64,000 bases of DNA from Prorocentrum cordatum (Eukaryota; Sar; Dinophyceae; Prorocentrales; Prorocentraceae): contig CAUYUJ010012069.1 in NCBI GenBank assembly GCA_963575745.1, forward strand, positions 161,679-225,678, read 5' to 3'. A program made the position numbers and the translations under genes. The notes under the pieces were generated by a model. The model had not been told where the DNA came from. It saw only the letters and a list, made by a program, of their open reading frames with translations, and did no database searches. This document shows positions 21,352 to 29,894 of the stretch, in pieces (the first letter of the stretch is position 1; each line of letters opens with the position of its first letter).

Positions 21352-24300
21352 CCCGAGGCTCGAAGGAAAGCTGCAGCAACGTAGCGTCCCGGCACCTGCG
21401 CTCCAGGGCCTCTGAAATCAATTGCTCCACGGCTCTCTCGGTCAGGTCGGCCTCCCGTCTCTCCTGCGTGGTCAGCATTGCGTCCACGTGACACTCCGCA
21501 AACATCCTGCAGAATTCGGACGGGTACGCCTGGGCCACCCTTGTCCGAAAGCGACCGCTCTCGTCCTTGCCGCAGAGGCTCGCCGAGTGGTTCTCGTGCA
21601 CGCAGGGACGAACAAACCGCTGCATCCCGAAGGCCGTCCCCGTGAGCGTCGTCAGCTTCAGCGCGGGGCAGCCCCGCATGCACTGCGGGAAGGTCACTCG
21701 GTAGGCACCCACCCGGGCCTCCCAGTCCACAAGCTCCTTGGTCACGAAGATCGATGGAAACGGCGGACACCCCGGGTCGGCAGGATGCTCGATGGAGACC
21801 GAGCCCCCCTTGAGCCCGATCGCCTTCAGGACCCTCAAGCTGCTCAGCAACTGCGCGTTCCCAAGCTTCACCTTCTTTGCGTCGTCCCCTCGAAGACCCG
21901 GCCGACCCCACAGCTGATCTCGCAGGCGTAGCGGGGGGGGGCCTCCAGGCTGGAAGCGAACCCGCGACCAGGTAGAGCATGAAGGGCCTGAGTGTCCCCC
22001 GTCCGTCTCCACTTCCGCCAGCAGCTCCAGCCTCCGCACGTTGACCTCGTCCGTCAGGTCGAACTCCGCCCCGAAGCCGATGTCCACGTTGGTGCAGATC
22101 ATCAGGTAGCCTCGCGACCCCGCGATCCTGAGCAGCCAGTCCTCCAGGCCCCCGATGCGCGTGTGGCCGCTGCAGAGGTGGACGAAGCGCAGCACCTTCA
22201 CCGGGATCGAGACGCCCATCCTGAGCGGCTGGAAGGGGTCCACCTCCGCCAAGTCCGCCAGGGCCTCGATCCTCGAAGCCACCTTCTCCGGCAACGCCCG
22301 CTCGTCCGTCCTCCGCTCCTTCGGTGCCTGCCCAATCGGGAAACCTCGGCTCGGCCCGTCGCCGTGGTTGCGGTCCGACGGCGCCCAGCGCCAGTACTCC
22401 CACATGCCGCGCCCGAGGTCGAAGGCGGCCATTCTCCTGCACAAGATCAGAATGGGCCGGCTGGCCGATCTGCCTTTGCTGAAGCCGCCGAGGTAAACCA
22501 TCGAGTCCGTGATGCGTAAGTGCCTCTTCCCCCAGCTCGCCCGGGCGCGGGCCGAGTGCCTCGCCGCGGCCACCCCCGCACGCATCTCCAGCAAGTTGAT
22601 GTGCTCCTTTTCCTCCCAGCGCCAGCGCACAACCTCCTTCCACCGAGCGATGTCGCCCCAACACTCGCGCACAGGTGGAACGCGGATCCGGGTACCCAAC
22701 TCCACGTCGGCACCCGCGCGTCTGAAGGCCTCCCCCTCGCACCAGGCGTCCGCAGCCCAGGACGAGGAGATGCCCGTCCAGACGGTCCAGCCTCCTCGAA
22801 CTGCATATCGTGCTTCTCGGCGCTGCTCCTCCACCGTTGCCACCGTAGAGATGAGCGCACCACCGTGGAGGCTCGCATCGAACATCATCACCGCCGGGTC
22901 CCAGGGCGTCGAGAGGTCCACCGAGATCAGCGGTACCAAAGCCGCAGCCGCAGCCAACTCCCTCAGCACTTCCCGTGGAACCTCGCGCCGAGCTCCACCT
23001 CGGACCTCCATGCACCGCGCGCACACGTCCGCGAAAACGCTCAAAGCACCACGGCAGATCAGGAAGCCCCAGGACAATATGCCGACGATCCGTGCGACGG
23101 TATCGGGTAGTTCCCACTTGTGGATCAGGATCTCCCGTATGCCGAAGACCGCCAACCACGTCTTGTCCTGGTTCGGCGCCAGACGAGTTCCCCGAAGATC
23201 GCCACCGATCATGCGGGCGTCCGCCGCACAAGCATCCTTGTGCACCTTGAACCCGGCGGATACCACCAACTCCTTGGCACCGAGCCAGATCTCCTCTACC
23301 GTCATCCCAGCCTCCTGGCCAGGTCGCGTCGGGAAGTCCAGGCCCATGATGCCGAAATCGTCGATGTACTCGTAGTGCGCAGCAGGCAAATCCCGACTGA
23401 GATGGGGCAGCGGTCCGCCTTCGGCCAAACGTTGGTCGCCTGAAAGCGAAGAAAGACCGAACTGGGGCCCAGTATTGAAGATGTCCTCCATAGTCGTCTG
23501 AGCCATCCAGCACGCCCAGGAGAAGCCCATCAGAGCGACCTTCACCCCGACGTAGGGCCCACTCCCAGGCAGAGACGAACCTTCGGGAAGCAGAGCGTCC
23601 AGCGCATCTCCAGAAACGCCGGGCAGCACGAAGTACGGCGCCAGCTCCTCCCCCAGCTCCAGCGTGTAGTAGAAGTCGGGGAGGTCGCCCGTGCCGAAGC
23701 GCATGGTCACGCCATCCTCCTTCATTTCCTCGGACACGTCCAGAAACGACATCGCACTGACACCGCCCATGGCGCACCGCGGGGGAGACCGCCACCGCAT
23801 GTTGGAGCGCCTCTGGTCGAACACCAGCCTCAGGGTAACCTCGGGCTCGCTCCCCACCAGCTCCGCCTTCTTCACGACGCAAAAGAGCCCGACCTCGTCC
23901 ACCTTCACTGCGGTGCGGCACAACATCCCCGCCAAAGCCATCCGTCGGGCCAGCTGCAACATTTCCTTCTTCTTGCGGAAATGCGGGTCCACGTAGTTGC
24001 GAATCTCGCAGGCCTGAACACAAGCCTCGCCATCCTCTCTCAACATCTCCTCCTCCAACTTCTGTGCCACGCGAGGCGACACAGACCTCGCACTCACAGG
24101 TCTGGTCCCCGGGAGGAGGTAGAGCGACTCGATCCCATTGAGCTGGAAACGTCTCGCCCCTGTCCGGCAGCCGTCCACTTCCGCCAGCACTCCTCCTCCG
24201 AAGTTCGGCCACCCGCTGTTTGAAGGTGGACTGGGACTGATGGCCCGCCGCCGAGGCAGCAGGGCGCAGCCGCAAGAGTGCGGCTCCTTGTGCGGGTGTA

Positions 24301-24610
24301 GTCGAAGGCGGCGACTGGCGACGAACTTCCCCCAGCACCCGCCGAGAGAGGTCCCCGTCCAGGTTGTCGGGCACGATCCCCGGGCCCCAGCAGTCGCCCA
24401 GGCCCAGTAGACTGTCGCCCAGGCTCCCGCGGTAGAGCTGACGCAAGGCCAAGAGAGCACGATTCGCCGTCTCCACCAGCTCCATCTCCTCCTTCCAGCG
24501 CGACAGCACCCGACGAGAAGTCGAAGCGGGGCGCTCCGGGCGAGCGAACAGCACCACCTCGGACAGGATGTCCCGCCGCCGAGACATGAAAACCCAAATT
24601 CGTCGTGCAA
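21242..24610 (-). CDS. DIRS reverse transcriptase / RNase H / methyltransferase-like polyprotein
   Basis: 1122 codons without a stop. RT: LRLVFDQRRSN, then HYEYIDDFGIMG (catalytic YIDD, about residue 414). RNase H: VMMFDASLHGG (about 576), HINLLEMRAG, LRITDSMVYLGG and PSDRNHGDGPSRG (about 753), giving the D-E-D-D acidic set. Then FVHLCSGHTRIGGLEDWLL and SGPSCSTWSRVRF (about 877), a Rossmann/methyltransferase-like segment with a Pro/Ser-Cys motif, and EHPADPGCPPFPSIF. The first 130-150 residues look out of frame: the frame from 24587 (ANRALLALRQLYRGSLGDSLLGLGD) is more protein-like there, so a frameshift near 24200 is likely. A parallel 1079-codon frame is a shadow. Confidence 0.85.
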   Translation of the reverse strand: MHDEFGFSCLGGGTSCPRWCCSLARSAPLRLLVGCCRAGRRRWSWWRRRIVLSWPCVSSTAGAWATVYWAWATAGARGSCPTTWTGTSLGGCWGKFVASRRLRLHPHKEPHSCGCALLPRRRAISPSPPSNSGWPNFGGGVLAEVDGCRTGARRFQLNGIESLYLLPGTRPVSARSVSPRVAQKLEEEMLREDGEACVQACEIRNYVDPHFRKKKEMLQLARRMALAGMLCRTAVKVDEVGLFCVVKKAELVGSEPEVTLRLVFDQRRSNMRWRSPPRCAMGGVSAMSFLDVSEEMKEDGVTMRFGTGDLPDFYYTLELGEELAPYFVLPGVSGDALDALLPEGSSLPGSGPYVGVKVALMGFSWACWMAQTTMEDIFNTGPQFGLSSLSGDQRLAEGGPLPHLSRDLPAAHYEYIDDFGIMGLDFPTRPGQEAGMTVEEIWLGAKELVVSAGFKVHKDACAADARMIGGDLRGTRLAPNQDKTWLAVFGIREILIHKWELPDTVARIVGILSWGFLICRGALSVFADVCARCMEVRGGARREVPREVLRELAAAAALVPLISVDLSTPWDPAVMMFDASLHGGALISTVATVEEQRREARYAVRGGWTVWTGISSSWAADAWCEGEAFRRAGADVELGTRIRVPPVRECWGDIARWKEVVRWRWEEKEHINLLEMRAGVAAARHSARARASWGKRHLRITDSMVYLGGFSKGRSASRPILILCRRMAAFDLGRGMWEYWRWAPSDRNHGDGPSRGFPIGQAPKERRTDERALPEKVASRIEALADLAEVDPFQPLRMGVSIPVKVLRFVHLCSGHTRIGGLEDWLLRIAGSRGYLMICTNVDIGFGAEFDLTDEVNVRRLELLAEVETDGGHSGPSCSTWSRVRFQPGGPPPLRLRDQLWGRPGLRGDDAKKVKLGNAQLLSSLRVLKAIGLKGGSVSIEHPADPGCPPFPSIFVTKELVDWEARVGAYRVTFPQCMRGCPALKLTTLTGTAFGMQRFVRPCVHENHSASLCGKDESGRFRTRVAQAYPSEFCRMFAECHVDAMLTTQERREADLTERAVEQLISEALERRCRDATLLQLSFEPRVDWARKPMRDGAAPAHARRCSRASGARSCRHDARST

Positions 24611-24764
24611 ACGCTCGCGGGCCAGCCGACGGCGATGCTGCGAGTCAGCTGCAGCAGAAAGAACACACTAGCCAAAACAAGCCGACGCGCAGGGGCACCC
24701 CGACGCCGGCTGCAAGGGCCCCCCGGCTCGAAACCGAGTAGCCCCAATTGAAGCTCCTTGACTC

Positions 24765-26859
24765 TCACGGCGGGGCCACCGCGCCTCCGCCCAGGTCGGA
24801 GCGCACCTTCATCAGCTGCGCGTCGCGACCCATGGCCTTCTTCATCTCTTCCTCGGCGCTCATCACCCGAATAGTGCTCTCGTCGGCGAGCTGGGGGCCC
24901 GAGCGACGCGCCGCCTCCCAGTCCACCTTCGACTTCCACTTCTTGGCATCCTTGGGCGGCTCCAGTCGTCGCGGCAGTTCACGTTGCGGTACGCCCTTAC
25001 AATAGCGTAGCCCTTTCGCACCAACCGCTCGAAGCTCACCAGGTTGAGGGGCCCCCTCTGACGATCGGTCATCAACATCGTGTCCACCGCGGCGAAGGCC
25101 GCGATCATCTCCCGAGCCGCGTTGCAGTCGCTCAGCCCCCGGTCCCTGATGAAGTCCCGCGCCCAGGCCTCGGCCGCCCTGCCTGACGAGTAGATCTCTG
25201 ACAGCACCTCGGCCGAGATCCGCTGGCGGTAACCCTCGGGCATGCGGCTGTTCCACTCCTCGGGCTCGATCTCCTTGCACTCGTCCAGCTGCTCCATGAA
25301 CACCTGCTGCGGCAACTGAGCCTTGAAGCGCATCCGCTTGATGGCCAGCTCGACGGCCTCCGGCTGCGGAGTGGCAGCTCGCTTCTCGGGCGTCTCCATC
25401 AACGCCGCGGGTGCACTCTTCGTGGGCGAACCGAGCACGGCGACCGCCGAAGCCGAAGAACTCGCCCCCTCGATAGCAGCACCACGTTCGCCAGCTACCG
25501 CCTCCGCAGGCACCTCGCCCTTCAGACGAGCCTCGAACTGGTCCAGCCGCGCAATCATGCCCTCGATCACCTGCTTGTTGGCCTCGGCGTCCGCACGACC
25601 CCGCGAGTCCAGAGAAGCTTCGAGTACATTTCGACGTAGCTCCCTCATCCTCTCGGCGGTTCTGATCTCGCTGATCTCCTCCATCATGGCCTTCTGGGAC
25701 TCCACGAGATCGTTCAGCTGGCTCGCCAGCGCGGCACTCTCTCCGCTTGAAAGAGAGCCAGGCGGCGGCAAGGGCGTAGGCACCGAAGCAGTAGCAGCGA
25801 CGGGCACATCCACACTCGAAGCGCTTGATGACCCAATCGAGGACTCTCCATACTCCACACTGTCCGACCACTCGTGAGCCGCCCAGATGGTCAGAAGGAT
25901 CAGGGCCAAGAACATCGCAAACCAACGCTGAAGAGGCATCAGCTTCTGGGCCCACTCCTTCCACTCCCACAAGTAGGTGGCCCACTCCTGGACGACCTCC
26001 GAGCTCTCCACGAACGCATCCTTGGCCGTGACCAGGTAGCTGATCGTGTACACCCATACCTCCTTCATATACTCGATCACGCCCAGCAACACCAGCAGCT
26101 CGTACAATACGAACAACGCGGCCAGCACCCCCAGGAAACGGTTGGGACTCCTCAAAGACCACCTCAGCGTCTTGAGTGACGAAGCCCCCGAGCTGAAAAC
26201 GGCATACAGGACGTTCACCGCGATCGCCTGCTGACCACCCTTGCCGGGGCGATACAGCGGCCACGTCGGCACTGACGACGCCTTCAATCCCTCCGTTGCC
26301 TGGCTGACATAGGCGTCCCTCTGGGCAGCAGAAAGATCGGCCGCCACCGAATACCCGCCACTGGGTCCGTGAAGATGGACGTTTTCGCCGTGATACAGAT
26401 CAGGCCCAACGTCAAGTCCGGACCGATGACGGCCCACACGTTGCCACTCTTGCGACGCACCAACTGAACCTCCACACCGTCGGTCGCACTCTGGCGGTAG
26501 AAACGGCGAGACCATGGCTCCACTGGCATCTGTAGCTCGAGACCCTGGACCTCGTCCGCTGGATCCTGCTCCACGATAGGATCACTCACCAAAGAGAAGA
26601 GCGACCACACCAGGAGACCGAACGGCCAGCACCCGAAGCGAGCCGTCTCGTCGGCGCTCTGCAGCGCACTTACCGGCAGGTCCGGCACCTGCCCCTCGTC
26701 GTAGCACTCCAGCTCGACCAGCTCCCACGATGAGCAGCCCGAGCTGTCGGAATCGCCCGCACTGCTGCCGCGCGGTGAGCAAAGGAAGAAGGGCTCGGGC
26801 GAAGCCGCAGGAACCCCTGCGGGCATGCTCGAGCCAAAGAACTTGAGCGGATAACACAA
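24765..26859 (-). pseudogene. DIRS gag-like ORF, frameshifted
   Basis: Three overlapping minus frames join into one gene-like reading. 26859-26284 (begins MCYPLKFFGSSMPAGVP; Ser-rich, then GFW-type hydrophobic FGLLVWSLFSLVSD). 26515-24863, which carries hydrophobic segments (FLGVLAALFVLYELLVLLG and WFAMFLALILLTIWAAHEW) and a long coiled-coil-like stretch (LVESQKAMMEEISEIRTAERM). The C-terminus continues in the frame ending at 24765 (DAKKWKSKVDWEAARRSG). Breaks fall near 26300-26500 and 24970. There is no zinc knuckle. Two predicted membrane segments are unusual for gag, so function is inferred only from its position ahead of RT. Confidence 0.6.
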
Positions 26860-26875
26860 ACATAACGTGTTATGT
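26860..26875. other. Short perfect inverted repeat
   Basis: ACATAAC-GT-GTTATGT lies between the gag-like start and the right inverted end of the DIRS-like element. It could be a binding site or chance. Confidence 0.4.
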
Positions 26876-27046
26876 CAGAACGGCGCCACCTGACTTTGCG
26901 CCGCCCCCGCCCTCCCCGCCCAGCGACCACATAACAGACGGGGGAGGGGGGAGGAGGAGAGAGGACCACGGCCCGAAAACTTCATTGTTTGCAACAACAC
27001 ACATTGCGGTACACACAACTGCATATGGTTGGGTCTTTCGCCAGGC

Positions 27047-27115
27047 GAATTGCACGGGGGTCCTGAAAACTTATGATTTTTGACATAGTATTTGTTGCAG
27101 AGGATGGCGGGGGGG
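27047..27115 (+). repeat. Macrosatellite unit 5 fragment
   Basis: CCTGAAAACTTATGATTTTTG, then TTGTTGCAGAGGATGGCGGGGG, matches the stretch just before the G-run in units 1-4 (compare 13610-13690). Removing the 9179-bp insertion puts this G-run landmark (27104) about 1381 bp after the one at 16544. Similarity stops after the G-run. Confidence 0.75.
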
Positions 27116-28084
27116 GCATGTATTGAAACGAGACAGTCTCAGCCAGAAATGTTCGAAGAACGTTTGGTGCATAAGGTTCTCAGAACACTCTCTCGTGGGC
27201 CTAACAGGCAAGCTGGGGCGCTTCGGCACTGCTCGAGGCCTTGCCGTGTCTGGCAGGCCCTCGGAGGCGATGCCGGCCGCGGGCGATTCCCTGGTCAGCC
27301 GCGAGCCGGGCAGGCTGGGCAGTGGCTCGCCTGGAGGGTGCGCCCGCCACGCGCAGCGGCCCACGAGCATGGCGCCGTCGTGGTCCCGGCTTCCATCCGG
27401 GGGCGACGCCTCGTGCGCCGCTCGGGCTCGGCCCGAACATCTTGAGCCACACAGCTGCTCGCCATCGCTCGGACGTCCATTCCCTGTGCACTTTTCGGTT
27501 TCGTGCGCGTTCTGGTCGATGGTCCTCGCCGAGCAATGTGAACGCACACGTCCGAGCGATGCCAAGGCCATAGAAGAGGAGCGGAAGGAGGAGGACCGCC
27601 GGGCCGCCCCGCTTCGTGGCCCGCGCCCCGCGGCGCGCGGCGCTCTTCTCGCCCTCGCGCCCTCGCCCCGACTGCGACGCGCGGGGGCGCGAGTGTCTTC
27701 GCGCCCCCGCGGGGGAGCCGGGACAGGGAGGCGGAGAGGACGCAGACGAGATCTGGGCCCACGGCCTGCAGGTGGACGCTCCCAGAGGGGAGCGGGCCAG
27801 GGTGGGAGGACGGAGATAAGACGAAGCCAGAACGAGGATAAAATCGAGTGAGGATAACTCCAGAATCTCTGAGATGCGGCGGCTCTGGAGGATGTCTCGG
27901 GCGCCGCGGCCTTCTCAGAGCGTTCTGGAACGCTCTGAGAGTCTTCCGGAACGCTCTGGAAAGGATTTGTCCTCGTCCTGGCCCCGTCCGAAGAGAGGGA
28001 GGCACAGGAGAGATCGTCTTCCGATCGCTGTTTGTTTGATCGGTAAGCGCAGATTTCTGGGAGGCACTCTCAGTGAAGAGGGGG
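27116..28084. other. No gene recognised
   Basis: GC-rich sequence with several overlapping open frames but no domain motif; composition gradually approaches the CA repeat. Confidence 0.4.
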
Positions 28085-28156
28085 CAAACACACATACACA
28101 CAGACGCACGCACACACACACACACACACACAAACACAAACACACACACACACACA

Positions 28157-28192
<36 letters not shown>

Positions 28193-28240
28193 CACACGCA
28201 CACACACACGCACACACACACACACACTTCCTTCGAGTAC
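28085..28240. repeat. (CA)n / (CACG)n microsatellite
   Basis: ACACAC runs with an internal block of CACG repeats (about 28157-28192). It lies about 140 bp beyond the 3' end of the RidA-fusion gene. Confidence 0.95.
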
Positions 28241-28373
28241 TTCGACGAGAACCTTTGAACTGAACAAACAACGCCACAATAAGGACAAGAGAACTCCGTC
28301 ATGTGTTCACATCACTGTAACCTCGATATAACAAACAAATGGTCTTCCGAGTCATCCATTCGCCGATGAACGC

Positions 28374-29165
28374 TCACTTACCGCCCGCTGCAATGCACTC
28401 GATCTCGACCTTCGCTCCAGGCACTGGCAGTGCAGCAGCTGCAAGGCAAGTCCGCGCTGGGCAGTTGTCTGGGTCGTCGAAATGCTTCACATACACCTCG
28501 TTAAAAGCTGCGAAATCGGCGATGTCGGTGAGGAAGATGTTTACCTTTAGGCAACGTTTCAGGTCTGTACCAGCCTCCTCAAGCACGGCAGCCATGTTCT
28601 TCAGAGCTTGATCGGCCTCGGCCTGTATCCCGCCCTCCACGAGCGCCACCTTGCCATCTGGGCCTGGAGCCATACCGAGCTGCCCAGAAGCGAACACGAC
28701 CGACCCTTGGACAACCGTTGCCTTGTTCAGGAAAGCCACAGGACCTTTAATGACCGTGCGCTGTGCCTTCCTCGTCGCGCTTTTCTTCGCGTCATTCTCT
28801 TTCGGAACTTCGTCTTTCGGGCCCTTCTCATTCGCAACCTCTTTTCTCAGCGCCTTCGATCGCAGACGGCTTCCATCAACCCATTCGTCGTCGTCCTGGG
28901 AGTAGCCGCAAAAATGGACCTTCACAGGAGCTTTCGATCGAGCCTTAGCTCTTGAAATTGAAACGATTTCTGCAGCATAATATGCACCACCAAATTCTGC
29001 CTGGACACGCATGTCCTTCTCAAGCCCGGAGTAATCATACACAGTCTTTGTAACGTTCCCCTTTAGAGCCATTGCCGATGTGAGGGCGTCGTCGACGAAA
29101 CCAAAAAAGACCAATCTAACATAACCGTGCAACTGAGTTTGAGCCAAGATCTCCGCGGAATTCAT
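28374..29165 (-). CDS. Tudor/chromo-like domain fused to RidA (YjgF/UK114) domain
   Basis: Intact frame of about 263 codons. After a 33-residue leader, residues about 35-100 (VYDYSGLEKDMRVQAEFGGA, then VKVHFCGYSQDDDEWVDGS) resemble a Tudor-knot/chromo-barrel fold with the YxG...DEWV signature. A Lys/Glu-rich linker (about 100-135) leads to a full RidA domain (about 138-263): VVFASGQLGMAPGPDG, VNIFLTDIADFAAFNEVY and CPARTCLAAAALPVPGAKVE, including the Arg used by RidA to bind the imine/enamine substrate. RidA enzymes hydrolyse reactive 2-aminoacrylate-type imines. The fusion partner hints at a chromatin or methyl-ligand link (inference). A second ATG at 29072 (MALKGNV) is the likelier start if the upstream SL-like stretch is 5' UTR. 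The stop lies inside GGTAAGTGA, which also resembles a splice donor, so the last exon is uncertain. Confidence 0.85.
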   Translation of the reverse strand: MNSAEILAQTQLHGYVRLVFFGFVDDALTSAMALKGNVTKTVYDYSGLEKDMRVQAEFGGAYYAAEIVSISRAKARSKAPVKVHFCGYSQDDDEWVDGSRLRSKALRKEVANEKGPKDEVPKENDAKKSATRKAQRTVIKGPVAFLNKATVVQGSVVFASGQLGMAPGPDGKVALVEGGIQAEADQALKNMAAVLEEAGTDLKRCLKVNIFLTDIADFAAFNEVYVKHFDDPDNCPARTCLAAAALPVPGAKVEIECIAAGGK

Positions 29166-29689
29166 TCCCACATCTCTAACCCGGAGCCCTCAAACGCACC
29201 CCCCCCCAGTGAGGAGAACGCGCCTCCAGACTGGAGCAACAAGCAACCCTGGGAATAGAGAAGCTGGGCTTCCATTCCAGAGGTTTTCAACCACTGGCCC
29301 GCCCGCGGCTCCCTCCTCCTCCGCCCCCCAGACCTCTCCAGCGGTGCGCTGTGACCAGGGCCTTCGAGGGGCATTCGGCCGCGGCGACGACTCTCCGCAG
29401 CCCCCAGAGCGACGACCACTGCAGAAAACCCTCGATCCTCAATCCCCGATCCCTCGATCTCCTGTTCCGATCCTCGGCCCCCGACGACTCCCGATCCTCG
29501 GTCCTCGAACATCTGGATCCTCGACCCTCCTCCCCATCTTCCTCTCGGGTGCGAGGAGGGGGGGGGGAAGGGCGTCCAAGAATGGGGGTTCGCAAATCAT
29601 GGCCCAAGGTAGGTGTGGGCGGTCGGGGGGGGGGCCAAGGGACGCATGGAAACAAGAAGACGCGCCATGACATCTGGGGACACATCTTT
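29166..29689. other. Low-complexity GATCCTCG-type sequence, no gene
   Basis: Irregular GATCCTCG/CCTCGATCC repeats at about 29420-29545. Related wording recurs at 42.7 kb and 50.9 kb. No coding signal on either strand. Confidence 0.5.
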
Positions 29690-29894
29690 GGACGCCCGAA
29701 ATGGGTACGGAAAAAAGGGGTACAATGTCCAACAACATGTTGCCCAAAAACGGCAACGGCCGCTGTTGGGCAGGCGGCTTTCTGTCTTCAGCGAACAACG
29801 TCCGCGGCGGCGCGGACAACGAGTCTTGTTCAAACTTAATAAGAACTGCTGTTGGGCATCGTACCCTTTCTTTCCGTATCCATTTCGATCGTCC
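29690..29894. mobile_element. MITE-like element with about 45-bp terminal inverted repeats
   Basis: The left arm (29690-29735) contains CGAAATGGGTACGG and GGGGTACAATGTCCAACAAC. The right arm (29848-29894), reverse-complemented, reads CGAAATGGATACGG and AGGGTACGATGCCCAACAGC. The arms match at about 80 percent or better by eye. The total length of about 205 bp and lack of coding capacity fit a MITE. No clear target duplication was found. Confidence 0.7.

Larger units (their letters stand above)
19428..26908 (-). mobile_element. DIRS-like retrotransposon (gag-like, RT-RNaseH-MT, tyrosine recombinase)
   Basis: Three minus-strand coding blocks: a gag-like ORF (26859-24765), a long RT/RNase H/methyltransferase-like ORF (24610-21242) and a tyrosine recombinase (21351-19732) overlapping the previous ORF by about 110 bp. 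RT joined to a tyrosine recombinase instead of a DDE integrase defines the DIRS order. Imperfect inverted ends are visible: GGGGCGGCGGAAGGTGGCGCC at 19430-19450 against GGCGCCACC...CGCCGCCCC at 26882-26907. The element separates minisatellite array 1 from its trailer at about 27005. Exact ends are tentative. Confidence 0.8.
17868..27046 (+). mobile_element. TIR element copy 1 carrying a minisatellite (split by a DIRS element)
   Basis: The left end is CCCAACCATCCTGTGGTG with a conserved leader to about 17912 (GGTCCTCGTTTTGAAGAGAC). The right end is GCGGTAC...CTGCATATGGTTGGGT followed by CTTTCGCCAGGC. CCCAACCAT (17869-17877) and ATGGTTGGG (27025-27033) are inverted. Inside are a C/T-rich stretch, an array of about 113-bp units (17980-19385) and the nested DIRS-like element. 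Outside, the 1.4-kb macrosatellite stops at ACTTCGTCC and resumes at about 27047 with GAAAACTTATGATTTTTGA, as in uninterrupted units. No transposase is visible, so the element is non-autonomous. Confidence 0.72.

Noticed and set aside
21348-24587. 1079-codon minus frame overlapping the DIRS polyprotein
   Set aside because: RT, RNase H and methyltransferase-like motifs are all in the other frame. Only its first 100 or so codons may be the true N-terminus before a frameshift.
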